A stretch of 64,000 nt of DNA from Clavaria fumosa. Its lineage: Eukaryota > Basidiomycota > Agaricomycetes > Agaricales > Clavariaceae. The notes under the pieces are model-generated. The model had not been told where the DNA came from. It was given only the letters and a program-made list of their open reading frames with translations, and searched no databases. The stretch lies in the NCBI GenBank assembly GCA_951802425.1, contig OX637796.1, forward strand, positions 620,001 to 684,000, read 5' to 3'. Made by a program: the position numbers and the translations under genes. How positions within the stretch are numbered: position 1 is the first letter of the stretch; each line of letters begins with the position of its first letter. Below are positions 1-10,400 of this stretch, in pieces.

Positions 1-715
1 ATTATAATCCCAACGAATGTCCGCGATCGACGCGGATACACAACAGTGAAGCAGGGATTCCCTTCCCGCTGTTAGCGGCAGTCCAGTGCTACTGTGAATG
101 TTTCAAAAACATTCAAATATTATTTTCTTTCGCTTTACTATACAAGACAAGACTAGAGTCAGGCTAGTAAGAGTCTTTAGCAATGCCAGGACTGATTGTT
201 GAACGTTGAACGTCGAGTTGCGCAGTTGACCTCTGGGGGACAACGAATCTACGGGACTTGAAGCGGAATTTTACTACAGTTGAATAGCACATAACGTATC
301 ATGGGTAAATGTATATTTCGGATAATGTATTGATTTTGGGCCCTAACCAAGTTGGTTTGTGGTAAATTATACAAAAACTGGCATAATGAATAATGTATGG
401 GGCTGGGCCCCAAAATATATGTTCTTGTGGGCACCCAGGCCCAATTATCATGCATGATTTTGAAATGAAAATACAAATTTTTGTTGGCCTTCATCAGCAA
501 ACCAGGGTTGATACTACAGTAGACTGTGGCAGTGCCACATAGATCTACATAGACCTGTAGAACCCATAGACAACTTCCTGGTCTATGTAGAACTACATAG
601 ATACAGCACTGTAGGCCCAAAGCTGGGTGAAAATCACCACAAAAATAACCCTGAAATGTGGTGCATAGCAATGGTTTCCTAAGTGAAAATCACCAGGACT
701 AGTTGATAATCAGGC
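1..715. other. Intergenic sequence left of the first transposon
   Basis: No reading frame here looks like a gene: the open frames are short and show no recognisable domain or intron pattern. The stretch is AT-rich and contains short imperfect repeats around 540-610 (variants of CTACATAGA and TGTAGAACC), similar to words near 11720-11745. The sequence resumes at 4852 after the transposon, so it is the older host or repeat background into which that element jumped. Confidence 0.5.
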
Positions 716-941
716 CTTTATTTGGGGTTGGGCAACTCCGCTACACGACGTGGCAGCGTGACGTAACGGCCTGTGACAGAAAGCGTGACAATGGCTGACC
801 CAGCTCAATTACAGGCCTCAGACATGGCAACAACACTGTTTTCTTGGTTATATAGAAACTAGATACACTGCAGATACTCAAGAGACTCTACACTGCTTGT
901 TTGAAGTAAAAATATTGGCACAATAATGGGAAAACTCTGCA

Positions 942-3900
942 CTATTCATCCATGTCCTCCCAGTCTTCCATTCCTTCATCCAGGTCAAATTCTTCCCCAG
1001 ATTCTGACTCCATTGGAATTGTTTGAGGGTCCACACTTGTGTTTGGCTTCCATTGCCCAGTATTATAGAGATCAATTGATTGCACAAGTCCTTCCCTAAT
1101 CTTTACCACAGCTGTCCTAAGGGACAGATTCTGCAGGTTTGGAGCTCCAGCCCTTTGAAATGCCAGAAGATGGTCTTTGAGCTTGTCTCCTTTGAGCTTC
1201 TTGACTTGCTCCTTGTCAAATATCAGCTTCACTGCAGCCACACGTCCAGCTACTTTGGCTGCCTTCTTCTTTTTTGCATCCCTTGCAGCCTCACGCTCAT
1301 CAATCTTGGCTTTGGCATGCCTGATAATTGCCTCCCTCCCTGCTTGTTCCACCCCCTTTGCCTCATCTTTACGTGCAAGCTGATGAATATGCTTGTAATC
1401 TTCAGGCTGGAACATCTTCTCCATGAAGGCTTGGGTATCATTGTGAGCATACATTGCCTGAGCATTGTATTGCAATGATGTGAGGTGTGGTTGGTGTCGC
1501 ATAAGTACTCGAAATGAGCCAAGAGCACCTTCATTTGCATCATTTGTGGGTGGCATCCAGGCTAATTCCTTTTCCTCCATGGTGGCCTCATCAATCAGAC
1601 CACCAGGTGCAAATTCAGAAGTGAAGCGTTTCCATGTCACAGCTGCTCCTTCAAAAAATGCAACCAACACTTCTCTCAGATGAGGCAGAGAAGGTGCAAT
1701 ATTTTGCACTGCTGCAACTGCTGCTGGTGTCTGCCACATCTGTCCATCCATTGCACCAGTTTCCCATGTGATAGAGTCCCCAACAAGAAAGCTTGGGTCT
1801 CCTATGACCCTTTGTATGTGTCTGTAAACCTTTTGGTGTAATGGGCCCAAGTCCAACATGTTGACCTTCACAGCCCCAGACATGCGAACACTTCTCATGT
1901 ATGGATGTGACACAGCTTGTGCATACAATGCCAGAACTGCAAGCTCAGTCAGTGTTGCAGTGCAATGGAGTGCTTTCCACAGATTCTCTTCCATATGACT
2001 GAATCTCATGGCCTGCTTTTTCTCCTTGACATACTCCAGGAACTTGACAAATTGAGGCTTGTGCTGTATGAGGACAGCTGCAGCTTCACAATGGGACTGA
2101 AAGCGATTGTTGGAAGTGCCAGGAAATGTAAATGCTTGCTTCACATTAGACATCCACCACCACTGGAATGAATCATGATGCCCCTTTTTGTCATTTTTAT
2201 TGTTGAAAATTTCTCCTGCAATCTGTGCTGCTTTCACCCCACCACGAGTTGTCATCTGAAATGCTCGTTCCTGTGCAGGTGTTGCCACACCATCAGCTTG
2301 AGATTTGTCTTTCAAGATTGCTGCATTGTCTCTGTTTGCCAACAATACAGGAGGTTCAACACCATTCTTCTCCCACCAAGCCATCATAGCTGCATTTCCT
2401 CCATGCACTGTGTTGAGATCTTTGTGGCAGCCACACCCAGCCCAGATAAACAGCTTCAGGATTCTTTTCTCATCATCTGACAATTGGTCATAGTGGTCTT
2501 TCCCCAAGTCCTTGGTCAATTGCTCCATAGAGGCAGCATGCCTTTCAGCCTTCTCTTCCTCAGAAAGAGTATCCCACTTCTTTTTGCCTCCAGCAAGATT
2601 TATCATTCTTTTCTGTGCTTCAAAGAAGTGGGGCAGAAGTTCCTGACTTGATCTTTCTGCAATCTGGTCCTCTCCAAGACACTGGTATGTGGCCAACATT
2701 TTCTCCTTCTCTAGAAGTTTCACATCCTTCTTTTCCTTGGCACAATGATCAGTGTGCATCCCATTCAACTTGATGAAAATATCTACTGCCCGGAGCAAGT
2801 GCCCTGCATGTTTTCCAAGAGGGCTTTGGTTGTACATATCTGCAATATTTCCCAGCAGATTTTTCCAAGCCTTAACAGATTCTGCACTACTTCCATCCAA
2901 AGCAGGATAGACACCCATCAGACGAGTGGTATGCTCTGTCCCTTTGCTCTGGCAACCTGATTCATATGATTCTGCTTTGAGGTTGACATGCCGTGAAGTG
3001 TAGTTGATGGCCCTATGAGTTGTGCCATCTGCACTGAATGTCATCCCCTCAGCATTCAGCATCTCATATCCCAACTGAATCTGTGCAGCATAGTAGCCCT
3101 CTACCACAGCTCGAGACACTGTGCATCTACTGACATGTCCAACCACAGATATTCCAGCAGTTTTGAATATTGCTTGGATGACATCTCCAACATACTCCCT
3201 AGAACATCCAGTCTGAACCAAAAGTCTGATCAAGTTCCTTGTCTGTTCTGTATAAACCCCTTTCTTGAGAAGCATATGAACACTTCTTTCTTTGATAACC
3301 TTCTCCCTTGCCCTTTTCACTGCCCTCTCTTTGACTGCAGCAGCTCGGGCACAGCGTTTCTTCAGCTGAGTGGCCATCATCCTGGTTTCCTTCAACTTTT
3401 GTCCAACCAATTTCAGTTTGATCTGTACTCTTTTCATCTCATTTCTGCATCTCTCCATGCATTTTGATAGCTCACTTTGCAAGCTGGAATTCTTCTTTTC
3501 CACCCTCAGCAGTGCATCAATTGCTTTTGATGCACTGCTCTTGAGGCCCTTCAATTCATCTGTCTGTCTATGACCAGATGATTGCAGAAGTGTTATCTGA
3601 TTCTCCAAAACCTGTTTCCTAGCCTGCCCCCTCTGACGTGCATGCCGCTCAACACGAAATGCACAGTACCACTTTGCTGAGCACTCTTTCTCTAGGGCAA
3701 GCTGGTGAGCTAAACCTGCAGATTTAGCAGCCTCCTTCTCCAGTTTCTCTCTGAATTCCCCACTAGCCTCTCTCTCACTCTCCAGTGCAGCCTTTAATTC
3801 CACAACTTCAGCCTCAGCCACCAAGGCTCTCTTTTCAGCAGCCTCAAGGAGTATCTGCAGCTCTTCCAAACCTAGCAGTGAGCTAGAGGCCTTTTCCCTG

Positions 3901-3953
3901 GCTCCTGACAGCTGCTGCCTCTGTGCAGCACTCCTGGCAGACTTTGGAGGCAT
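942..3953 (-). CDS. Large coiled-coil protein of a DNA transposon, putative transposase
   Basis: A single open frame of about 1003 codons begins at the ATG at 3953; an upstream GTG in frame is less likely. The first ~230 residues are Lys/Glu/Ala-rich heptad-like sequence, a predicted coiled coil. The middle holds conserved-looking blocks SADGTTHRA, FIWAGCGCHKDLN and LLANRDNAAIL, and the C-terminal third holds PPTNDANEGALGSFR. The C-terminus is Lys-rich followed by an acidic tail (ESGEEFDLDEG). The order Asp (SADGT), Asp (NRDN) and Glu (DANEG) would suit an RNase H-fold DDE transposase, but this is inference. Being the only gene between TIRs with a TSD makes a transposase role likely. It is intact, with no stop or frameshift. 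Small exons upstream of 3953 cannot be excluded, because GT/AG signals occur between 3955 and 4170. Confidence 0.75.
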   Translation of the reverse strand: MPPKSARSAAQRQQLSGAREKASSSLLGLEELQILLEAAEKRALVAEAEVVELKAALESEREASGEFREKLEKEAAKSAGLAHQLALEKECSAKWYCAFRVERHARQRGQARKQVLENQITLLQSSGHRQTDELKGLKSSASKAIDALLRVEKKNSSLQSELSKCMERCRNEMKRVQIKLKLVGQKLKETRMMATQLKKRCARAAAVKERAVKRAREKVIKERSVHMLLKKGVYTEQTRNLIRLLVQTGCSREYVGDVIQAIFKTAGISVVGHVSRCTVSRAVVEGYYAAQIQLGYEMLNAEGMTFSADGTTHRAINYTSRHVNLKAESYESGCQSKGTEHTTRLMGVYPALDGSSAESVKAWKNLLGNIADMYNQSPLGKHAGHLLRAVDIFIKLNGMHTDHCAKEKKDVKLLEKEKMLATYQCLGEDQIAERSSQELLPHFFEAQKRMINLAGGKKKWDTLSEEEKAERHAASMEQLTKDLGKDHYDQLSDDEKRILKLFIWAGCGCHKDLNTVHGGNAAMMAWWEKNGVEPPVLLANRDNAAILKDKSQADGVATPAQERAFQMTTRGGVKAAQIAGEIFNNKNDKKGHHDSFQWWWMSNVKQAFTFPGTSNNRFQSHCEAAAVLIQHKPQFVKFLEYVKEKKQAMRFSHMEENLWKALHCTATLTELAVLALYAQAVSHPYMRSVRMSGAVKVNMLDLGPLHQKVYRHIQRVIGDPSFLVGDSITWETGAMDGQMWQTPAAVAAVQNIAPSLPHLREVLVAFFEGAAVTWKRFTSEFAPGGLIDEATMEEKELAWMPPTNDANEGALGSFRVLMRHQPHLTSLQYNAQAMYAHNDTQAFMEKMFQPEDYKHIHQLARKDEAKGVEQAGREAIIRHAKAKIDEREAARDAKKKKAAKVAGRVAAVKLIFDKEQVKKLKGDKLKDHLLAFQRAGAPNLQNLSLRTAVVKIREGLVQSIDLYNTGQWKPNTSVDPQTIPMESESGEEFDLDEGMEDWEDMDE

Positions 3954-4317
3954 GTAAGTCACTGCACCAGAGAGAACAGGGTCAGTTACTTAGATTTCTG
4001 TGTCAATCACACTCAAAATCACTTACAGAGGCTGATGAGATACAGAAAATATCAAGAAACTGCTGTTGCAATGGCAGGAAGTTGTCTGTAAGATCAGAAG
4101 TACTAGTATTAGTGCCACATAACATAATCATAGATAAGTTTATGTTTTGAGTCACTTACAAAGCCAAATAGGCAGCAGAAAGAGGGCTTGAGGAGGGCAA
4201 TTGAAGCCAGAATCACAGAGGATGTATTGGTGGTGCAATGAGGCCCGAAAATTTTGTTTTGCATCATGAGGCAGCCTCATGTCCGAAAAAATGTGGCTGT
4301 GCTAACACATATGGCTG

Positions 4318-4606
4318 CACAAAACTTAAATGTCTATAGGCTCAGCCAGATCACATTTTGAAGCTTAGCTTTGGTTGAACAAAATGCTTCAATAATAAAT
4401 TCAGAATATTTGTTCAGAACAGATTTATTTTATCTACTCCCATTATGGAAATATAATGCTGTCTCTATTGTATCTCAGTAATGAGGAGGAAAAAAAAGGA
4501 TCTGTCCTGAACAAATATTTTAAATTTATTAATGAAGCATTTCATTCAGCCAATGTTAAGTGTGAAAATATGAGCTGAAGGAGTCTATAAAATAACAAAG
4601 TTTGGA
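4318..4606. repeat. Imperfect foldback (MITE-like) inside the transposon
   Basis: The sequence from about 4318 to 4430 is an imperfect reverse complement of about 4499 to 4606; the shared words include ATATTTGTTCAG and ATGCTTCA. The arms are about 100 bp, AT-rich, with a 65-bp centre. It could be a small MITE nested in the transposon or a subterminal structure of the element. No TSD was resolved. Confidence 0.55.
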
Positions 4607-4844
4607 GCCAGATTTGGCTGGGAATTCAGAAAGATAGTGACATAACATTGCACAGGTATAATCAAAAAAAAAGAAATTTATTAAGGAAAATCTAGACATG
4701 AATTATGAACATTTTATTCACTGGACACCATTCCTTATAGTTAGATTTGAAGGAGATAAACCACTGGGTCAGTGGTTTGAGACCTGTGATGATGCGTCAC
4801 GGAGTGTGACCTATGTGACCCGTTACCGGGATTGCCCAACCCCA

Positions 4845-5173
4845 CTTTATTGGGTAGATGAATGGGTGATTTTGGGTGATTTTTACCACATGTATGACCA
4901 AATTTACCCACTGTTCTTTGGGTGAATAATACTACAATACAAGTGTATTTTAAACTGATCTATAATAGGTGAATTTCACTCTATCACAAGTGCCTTTTAA
5001 ACTGGTCTAATAGGTGAATTTCATGTCAGTTTTTGGGTCATCTTAGCAATAATCTTAGGTGTTTTCACTGTCTTTCACCTCAAGAAATTGCACAAAATTA
5101 ATTTGTTGATGATATCTTGAAACTGTATTGGTTGATAATCAGGCAAATGAAATGGGTTTATTTTTGGCACATA
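4845..5173. other. AT-rich spacer between two transposons
   Basis: Contains the right-hand TSD copy CTTTATT, several degenerate copies of a GGTGAATTTCAC-like word, and the TA target site of the next element. No gene is supported. Confidence 0.5.
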
Positions 5174-5725
5174 CAGTGACTCACAAAACTGTTCGAATGT
5201 TTTGCACTTTTGAAATGATTCACTTATAACACTCCAGGTAAAATGGCTAAAATCCTGAAGATATTTGTGAGGATAGCCATGCCTCTTGGCTACAACTTTG
5301 CTTTATATTATCAAGTACTATTTCCATTTTTGGTAATGTTATGATATCATTTTCTTTGTCATGTCATTCGAACAGTTTTGTTGCTGACAATTTTATCAGT
5401 CAAATGTGCAAGTATTAGTGTTCAATATGGCTTCTTTTTGCCTTCAGCACACCCCCAATCCTTCTAGGCATGCTTTTAATCAATCCCTACAAATAGAAGC
5501 AGGTATCTTGTTCCACTCCTCTTCCACCCTTCCCACAACTGTAACACTCCACCTGGTGCCCTTTCATACTCTCCAAGCCTCCACTTAAGGTGACTCCACA
5601 GATGCTCAATGGGATTGAGGTCTGGAGATACAGTAGGCCATATGAGGGCCTTAAAATCATGATTCTTTAGCCAATCTTTGGGTTGGTGGCTCTGGTGCTT
5701 GAGGTCCCCATCATGTTGCAATATG
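5174..5725 (+). repeat. Left long inverted arm of the Tc1 foldback
   Basis: 552 bp, the reverse complement of 6215-6766 with about four visible differences, for example at the words around 5240-5275. It carries the C-terminal part of the transposase on the minus strand. Confidence 0.9.
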
Positions 5726-6216
5726 ATGTCTTCAGGGATCTTGTCACAGTATTAGAGGCTGACCTGAAGTTTGGCAGTGTAAAGGTGCTTATCCATCCTC
5801 CCATCAATCTTGCAGGCATATCCCACCCCCTCCAACATTGTACATCCCCATACCATCACAGAACCACCTCCCAATGTTCTTGTTCCCTCCACCAACCTGT
5901 CACCACCCTATTTTCACCCTGCTTCTGCCTCACCCATTTCTTCCCATTGGATCCCAACCTATTGATCTTAGTCTCATCTGACCAGACAACCCTCTTCCAG
6001 TCCTCTACAGTCCAATCTTTTGTGCTATAGCAAAGTTCATCCTCTCCTTCCTAGTCTACTACTAAGTAAGGGCAATCTCTCCTCAGCTACAGCCTTTAGA
6101 CCTACAGTCCTTAGACACCTTCTAACAGTATGTGCAAAAATAGGCTGGTTAGTAATACTACTAAGGGTCCTGGCAATCTCAATAGTGTTTTCTGCCCTGC
6201 CAGAGCTTATCAAGCA
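5476..6216 (-). pseudogene. Tc1-type DDE transposase, N-terminally truncated and broken
   Basis: Read on the minus strand from about 6216 down, the sequence gives a recognisable Tc1 transposase. It has a helix-turn-helix part (NTIEIARTLSSITNQPIFA), then the first catalytic region VVWSDETKINRLGSNGKKW, and in the left arm the end of the DDE_3 domain with WPTVSPDLNPIEHLW. The frame contains at least one stop (TAA just before YCDKIPEDI), and the N-terminal ~60 residues are absent because the arm duplication begins there. It is therefore a dead copy. A second C-terminal copy lies in the right arm on the plus strand (6219-6464). Confidence 0.85.
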
Positions 6217-6766
6217 TATTGCAACATGATGGGGACCTCAAGCACCAGAGCCACCAACCCAAAGATTGGCTAAAGAATCATGATTTTAAGGCCCTCATAT
6301 GGCCTACTGTATCTCCAGACCTCAATCCCATTGAGCATCTGTGGAGTCACCTTAAGTGGAGGCTTGGAGAGTATGAAAGGGCACCAGGTGGAGTGTTACA
6401 GTTGTGGGAAGGGTGGAAGAGGAGTGGAACAAGATACCTGCTTCTATTTGTAGGGATTGATTAAAAGCATGCCTAGAAGGATTGGGGGTGTGCTGAAGGC
6501 AAAAAGAAGCCATATTGAACACTAATACTTGCACATTTGACTGATAAAATTGTCAGCAACAAAACTGTTCGAATGACATGACAAAGAAAATGATATCATA
6601 ACATTACCAAAAATGGAAATAGTACTTGATAATATAAAGCAAAGTTGTAGCCAAGAGGCATGGCTATCTTCACAAATATCTTCAGGATTTTAGCCACTTT
6701 ACCTGGAGTTTTATAAGTGAATCATTTCAAAAGTGCAAAACATTCGAACAGTTTTGTGAGTCACTG
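6215..6766 (-). repeat. Right long inverted arm of the Tc1 foldback
   Basis: Mirror copy of 5174-5725. It encodes a duplicate transposase C-terminus (6219-6464, plus strand), which includes the PDLNPIEHLW motif. Confidence 0.9.
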
Positions 6767-6909
6767 TATATGACCAAATTCACCCGTTGCTCTCCAGGTG
6801 AATGTCACTGCTACCAAGCACATTTTAACTTAATATTTTAGGTGGCTTCTACATACTTTCAGTGATTTTAACTATATCTCCAAGTATTTTTTTAGCCTGT
6901 AAATTATGC

Positions 6910-6992
6910 ACTCAGTGGGAGTTGAACCCAAGTGCTCATGGAATTGGACTCAACCCACAACTGCTGTGTTATCCATTACACTACAGTCCCCA
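6910..6992 (-). other. tRNA-like sequence (possible tRNA-derived SINE or tRNA relic)
   Basis: On the minus strand there is an A-box-like word TAGTGTAATGG and, about 50 bases downstream, a B-box-like word GGTTCAACTCC, with a TGGG/CCCA T-stem around it. The acceptor stem does not pair convincingly and no anticodon loop was placed with confidence, so a functional tRNA is not claimed. A SINE head or a decayed tRNA gene are the main alternatives. Confidence 0.4.
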
Positions 6993-7019
6993 TCTAGACA
7001 ATAAGATTTTGTGGCTTAA

Positions 7020-7408
7020 TGTCACTCAAATTAAGAGGTGTATCACTCAATATCCTCCAGTTTAATATCACTTAGATTGAGGGGTGTATTGTATCACTCA
7101 AAGTCCTCCAGTTTAGTCACTCAAATTGAGGGGTGTATTATATCACTCAATATCCTCCAGCCTAATATCACCTCAATCAAGGAGGTGTATTGTATCACTC
7201 AATATCCTCCAGCTTAATATCACCCAAATCAAGGGGGTGTTTTCTATCACTCAATATCCTCCAGTTTAATATCACTCAAATTGAGAGGTGTATTATAACA
7301 CTCAATATCCTCCAGCTCAAATTGATGGGTGTGTTGTATCACTCAATATTCTCCAGTTTAATATCACTCAAATTGAGAGGTGTATTATATCACTCAATAT
7401 CCTCCAGC
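7020..7408. repeat. Tandem array of ~45-50 bp units, left part
   Basis: About eight imperfect units built on TATCACTCAATATCCTCCAG followed by TTTAATATCACTCAAATTGA and GGGGTGTATTGT. The same unit continues at 11449-11612, so the array was split by the insertion between. Open frames through it are repeat translations. Confidence 0.85.
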
Positions 7409-10400
7409 TGTCAAGAATGACAAAGTTGATTATATAAACAGGGCAAACAATGACAAAGGCAATACGACTAAGGATAACCGCAACACTAGAAGTAAAGAAA
7501 ACCAAAGTACCAATGGCAATCAAGAGTGAAGAGATCCTCTTCGCTGTTGATGGCCATAGGTGGATTGGTTTATGGAATCGAAGTGCCTAAGTAATACAAG
7601 AACCAATCTGGAACCAGAAACTATGTATTACATCAAACAGAAGCTTCAATGTTTGGGCCACTAGACCCAGAGCCCCTCCTCCACCAAATGGGAAGGAGAC
7701 TCCCCCACCTGGACGTACTCTCCCTCAACATCTGGCAAAGCCACCATAGCCAGCACAGGGGCTGACAGAGGAGACAACAGTGGAGGGGTGGTGTTCCATC
7801 CTGAATAAGAAGTGGGGGAGGCCCACCAGGTAGGAGGAATGGAATCCCATTCTACAAAAAGATATCAATAAGGCAAATGGGATGAGAAATGGAAGAAAAG
7901 ACTATACTGTGGGGATCCTCGAGAAGGTCACAGATAAGGTTGCCAGGGCAGATGACTTGAGGGCATGATGACGCAAAATGGCCAGGATGCCTGCAAGTGT
8001 AGCATCATCGAGCAATGGTGAGGATAAGGAGATCATCAGCTCCCCTCTGAATCACCCAATGAAAGGCAGCACAAGAGAGTACAAGGGGGGCGACTTGCTG
8101 AAAGACATGGGAGCTGGGAAGGAAGTTGAGTTTGTGCAGGCCCCAGCACATAGCAGTAATGGGGAGGAAGGAGCAGTACAAACCCTCCTTATATACTACG
8201 AAGGACGGATAAGAGCCGAAAGATAAGCTGGGTGGTGAGGGAGAGCTGTCACACAGGAGCACATGGTGACTGAGGAAGCATGTGGAGATAAGCTGCCCCA
8301 TGTGGTGGGTAGTGGAGTAGCACATGGGCCGATAAGTGAAAGGCAATGACGTCCAAAAGGGGCAATGGGAGAGTGCGAGGAGCTGCATCAAAGAGCAGTA
8401 TCAGGCAGCCATGGACTGTGTGAGCCTGCGGAAGTACTGTGGAGGGCAGCTGCAGACTGAGCAGGCCTGTGGGAGAACATGCTGCAGTAGATGGATAGCA
8501 TCCTTGGGCTGCAGGCAAAGAGCTGTGCTGCAGGAACCTGCAGCACCCTTTAGGTATATAAGGGGTGCAGTGACATGGGAAACCCCTTAGCGTTGTTCAC
8601 TTGTCCCTATCACCTTATCGTACTTTGGTGAATCACACTGGCTTTCCCTACTGCCGACGAGAGATACCCTATCTCCCCTTGGCCCAAAGTAGCGATAATG
8701 CCAACCTCTGGATGGCTCCACCCATTGCTGAGTCAACGACGAACTCAAATCACTCGACTCACATGCTAAGATTGGTGTCAAACAGATGCCACCTATGTCA
8801 CATGATAAAATGTGACAAATTACTATTTCTTGAACTAGTTATTTTGAATTCATTTTTGCTGAATTTGGAAACCATGGCATTGTAAAAATTTAAGGTTTGC
8901 ACAATGCCATGGTTTTATATTTCTTTTCCAGGCAAAAGAGCAAACAGAGATATAGTCCTGAAAATTTCCCTGCCAAAAAATTGAAACAGAGTTTTAAATA
9001 AGGCAATACTAACTTAGTGCAACTAGTGATGTTCGGCAGCCTGGCTAAGCAAAATATATGTGACTACTAATGTGACCTAAATCATGTGACATAGGTAGCA
9101 TCTGTTTGACACCAATCTTATCTGACTGAGTTCAGTCATTCCACTTGTGTTGACATCCTCGGATGTGATCATCTGAACTGCCTGGCACTCGAATACACAT
9201 TCGCTTGTGGAGTAGCCAATCTCAGACAGTGAGTCATTGAAACCAACAAATCTGAGTACAGAGCCAGAGTGTTAGGGTGTCAAGTACTTACCTTACTATG
9301 TTTAGCCTTTCTCCTTGCCTGGAAGCACCCCAAATATGTGTCTCATTAGCCTAACAAGCCTATGGCCTTATCTACATATGCCTATGTACCAATATTCATG
9401 AAAACAACTAATTTTGGTTAGCCATCCAAAGTAAAAACTGCAATAATTCTATACTCAAAGAAAGATGGGCTCTAGAGCAAGAACCAGGAATCGCACAAAG
9501 ATGCGGTTAATACCGTTCGATTCCTACGCCTTGACAACCCTTAATTCCAAGTTTGCGAAAGGAAATAATGGTTATTGGTTCTTTAAAGTAAATAACATTG
9601 ATCTAGAAGCTTCTTCTACATAAGGGACAGGTAGCGTTGGGATGGCTAAGAAATAGAGAGATCTGAACAGACAGAAGTGTGGAAGTGGTCAACAGGCTTC
9701 TACGTGCAAGTTTGCGAGAGGGCTGGAGCATTTGCGGCTAAGATACACTGCTGCAACTCACAGGTGCAAGTTTGTGGTGTATAATGACATACTAGGCAGT
9801 CCTGATCATGATTGGACCTTGATCAAGTGATCGAGGACCGACAGTTCAGTCCAATTCCCACAGTGGTAGGGGCAGCAGTTGGCCGATGCTGCCATGCTGC
9901 CAAATATGGACCACTCATCCATATCAAGGGAATCTACATTCACGAACCTTTGAGTGCAATCCCTCGGCCCTCCCTCCTTCTTCCCTTACATTAGAACCTT
10001 GCTAGTACATATATAGCATAGTTTAGTGGTGAAACACATGCTGAATAAGTCTAAATGCAGTTAATTAAGACTAGTATGGGGAAGATAAGAGGAAGCAAAA
10101 GAGGAATAGACGAAAAGATGATGCGATCGAGGCCGGGAATGCCGCGGAACGTCGCAGAAGCGATCGGAGAAGATTGTGGGGTCCTTCCCCACAATTTCCG
10201 ATGTTTGGGCCCTTAGGAGTTAGTCAATATGACTCAGTATGAATATTTTTAGAATATCTGGAATCTTCGAGATAGAATATCTCAATAAGGAAGCATGGTA
10301 AAGATATGATTTAACCTGGTATGGAAACCTATTGAATTCTTTTTAATTTAGAGTCCTTAAACGGTATTTTAGGATTACTAGTTATGGAGTTATGTTGATT

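Larger units (their letters stand above)
723..4844. mobile_element. 4.1 kb TIR DNA transposon with one large gene
   Basis: The two ends form terminal inverted repeats beginning TGGGGTTGGGCAA (left end at 723, right end at 4844 on the opposite strand). Outside them is a perfect 7-bp direct repeat, CTTTATT (716-722 and 4845-4851), best read as a target-site duplication. Inside lies a single large minus-strand gene, a non-coding part of about 0.9 kb, and a foldback structure. TSD size and TIR sequence do not match Tc1/mariner (TA). An 8-bp-type superfamily such as hAT or KDZ with one eroded base is possible. The family is not identified by name. Confidence 0.8.
5174..6766. mobile_element. Tc1/mariner element rearranged into a foldback
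   Basis: The element is bounded by TA dinucleotides (5172-5173 and 6767-6768) and has ends CAGTGACTCACAAAACTG in inverted orientation. The inverted arms are 552 bp each (5174-5725 and 6215-6766) and differ at only a few positions. Each arm contains the 3' end of a Tc1 transposase gene, and only the 489-bp centre is single copy. The normal 5' end of the element is missing and appears replaced by an inverted copy of the 3' end. This copy cannot encode a full transposase. Confidence 0.88.

Noticed and set aside
249..671. 140-codon minus-strand frame near the window start
   Set aside because: No domain, unusual Cys/Tyr/Leu composition, overlaps short repeats; not supported as a gene.
1177..3573. 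Several plus-strand frames of 60-150 codons
   Set aside because: Shadows of the 1003-codon minus-strand gene.
7190..7420. Short frame in the 45-50 bp array, and the similar one at 11464-11721
   Set aside because: Repeat translation; no independent support.
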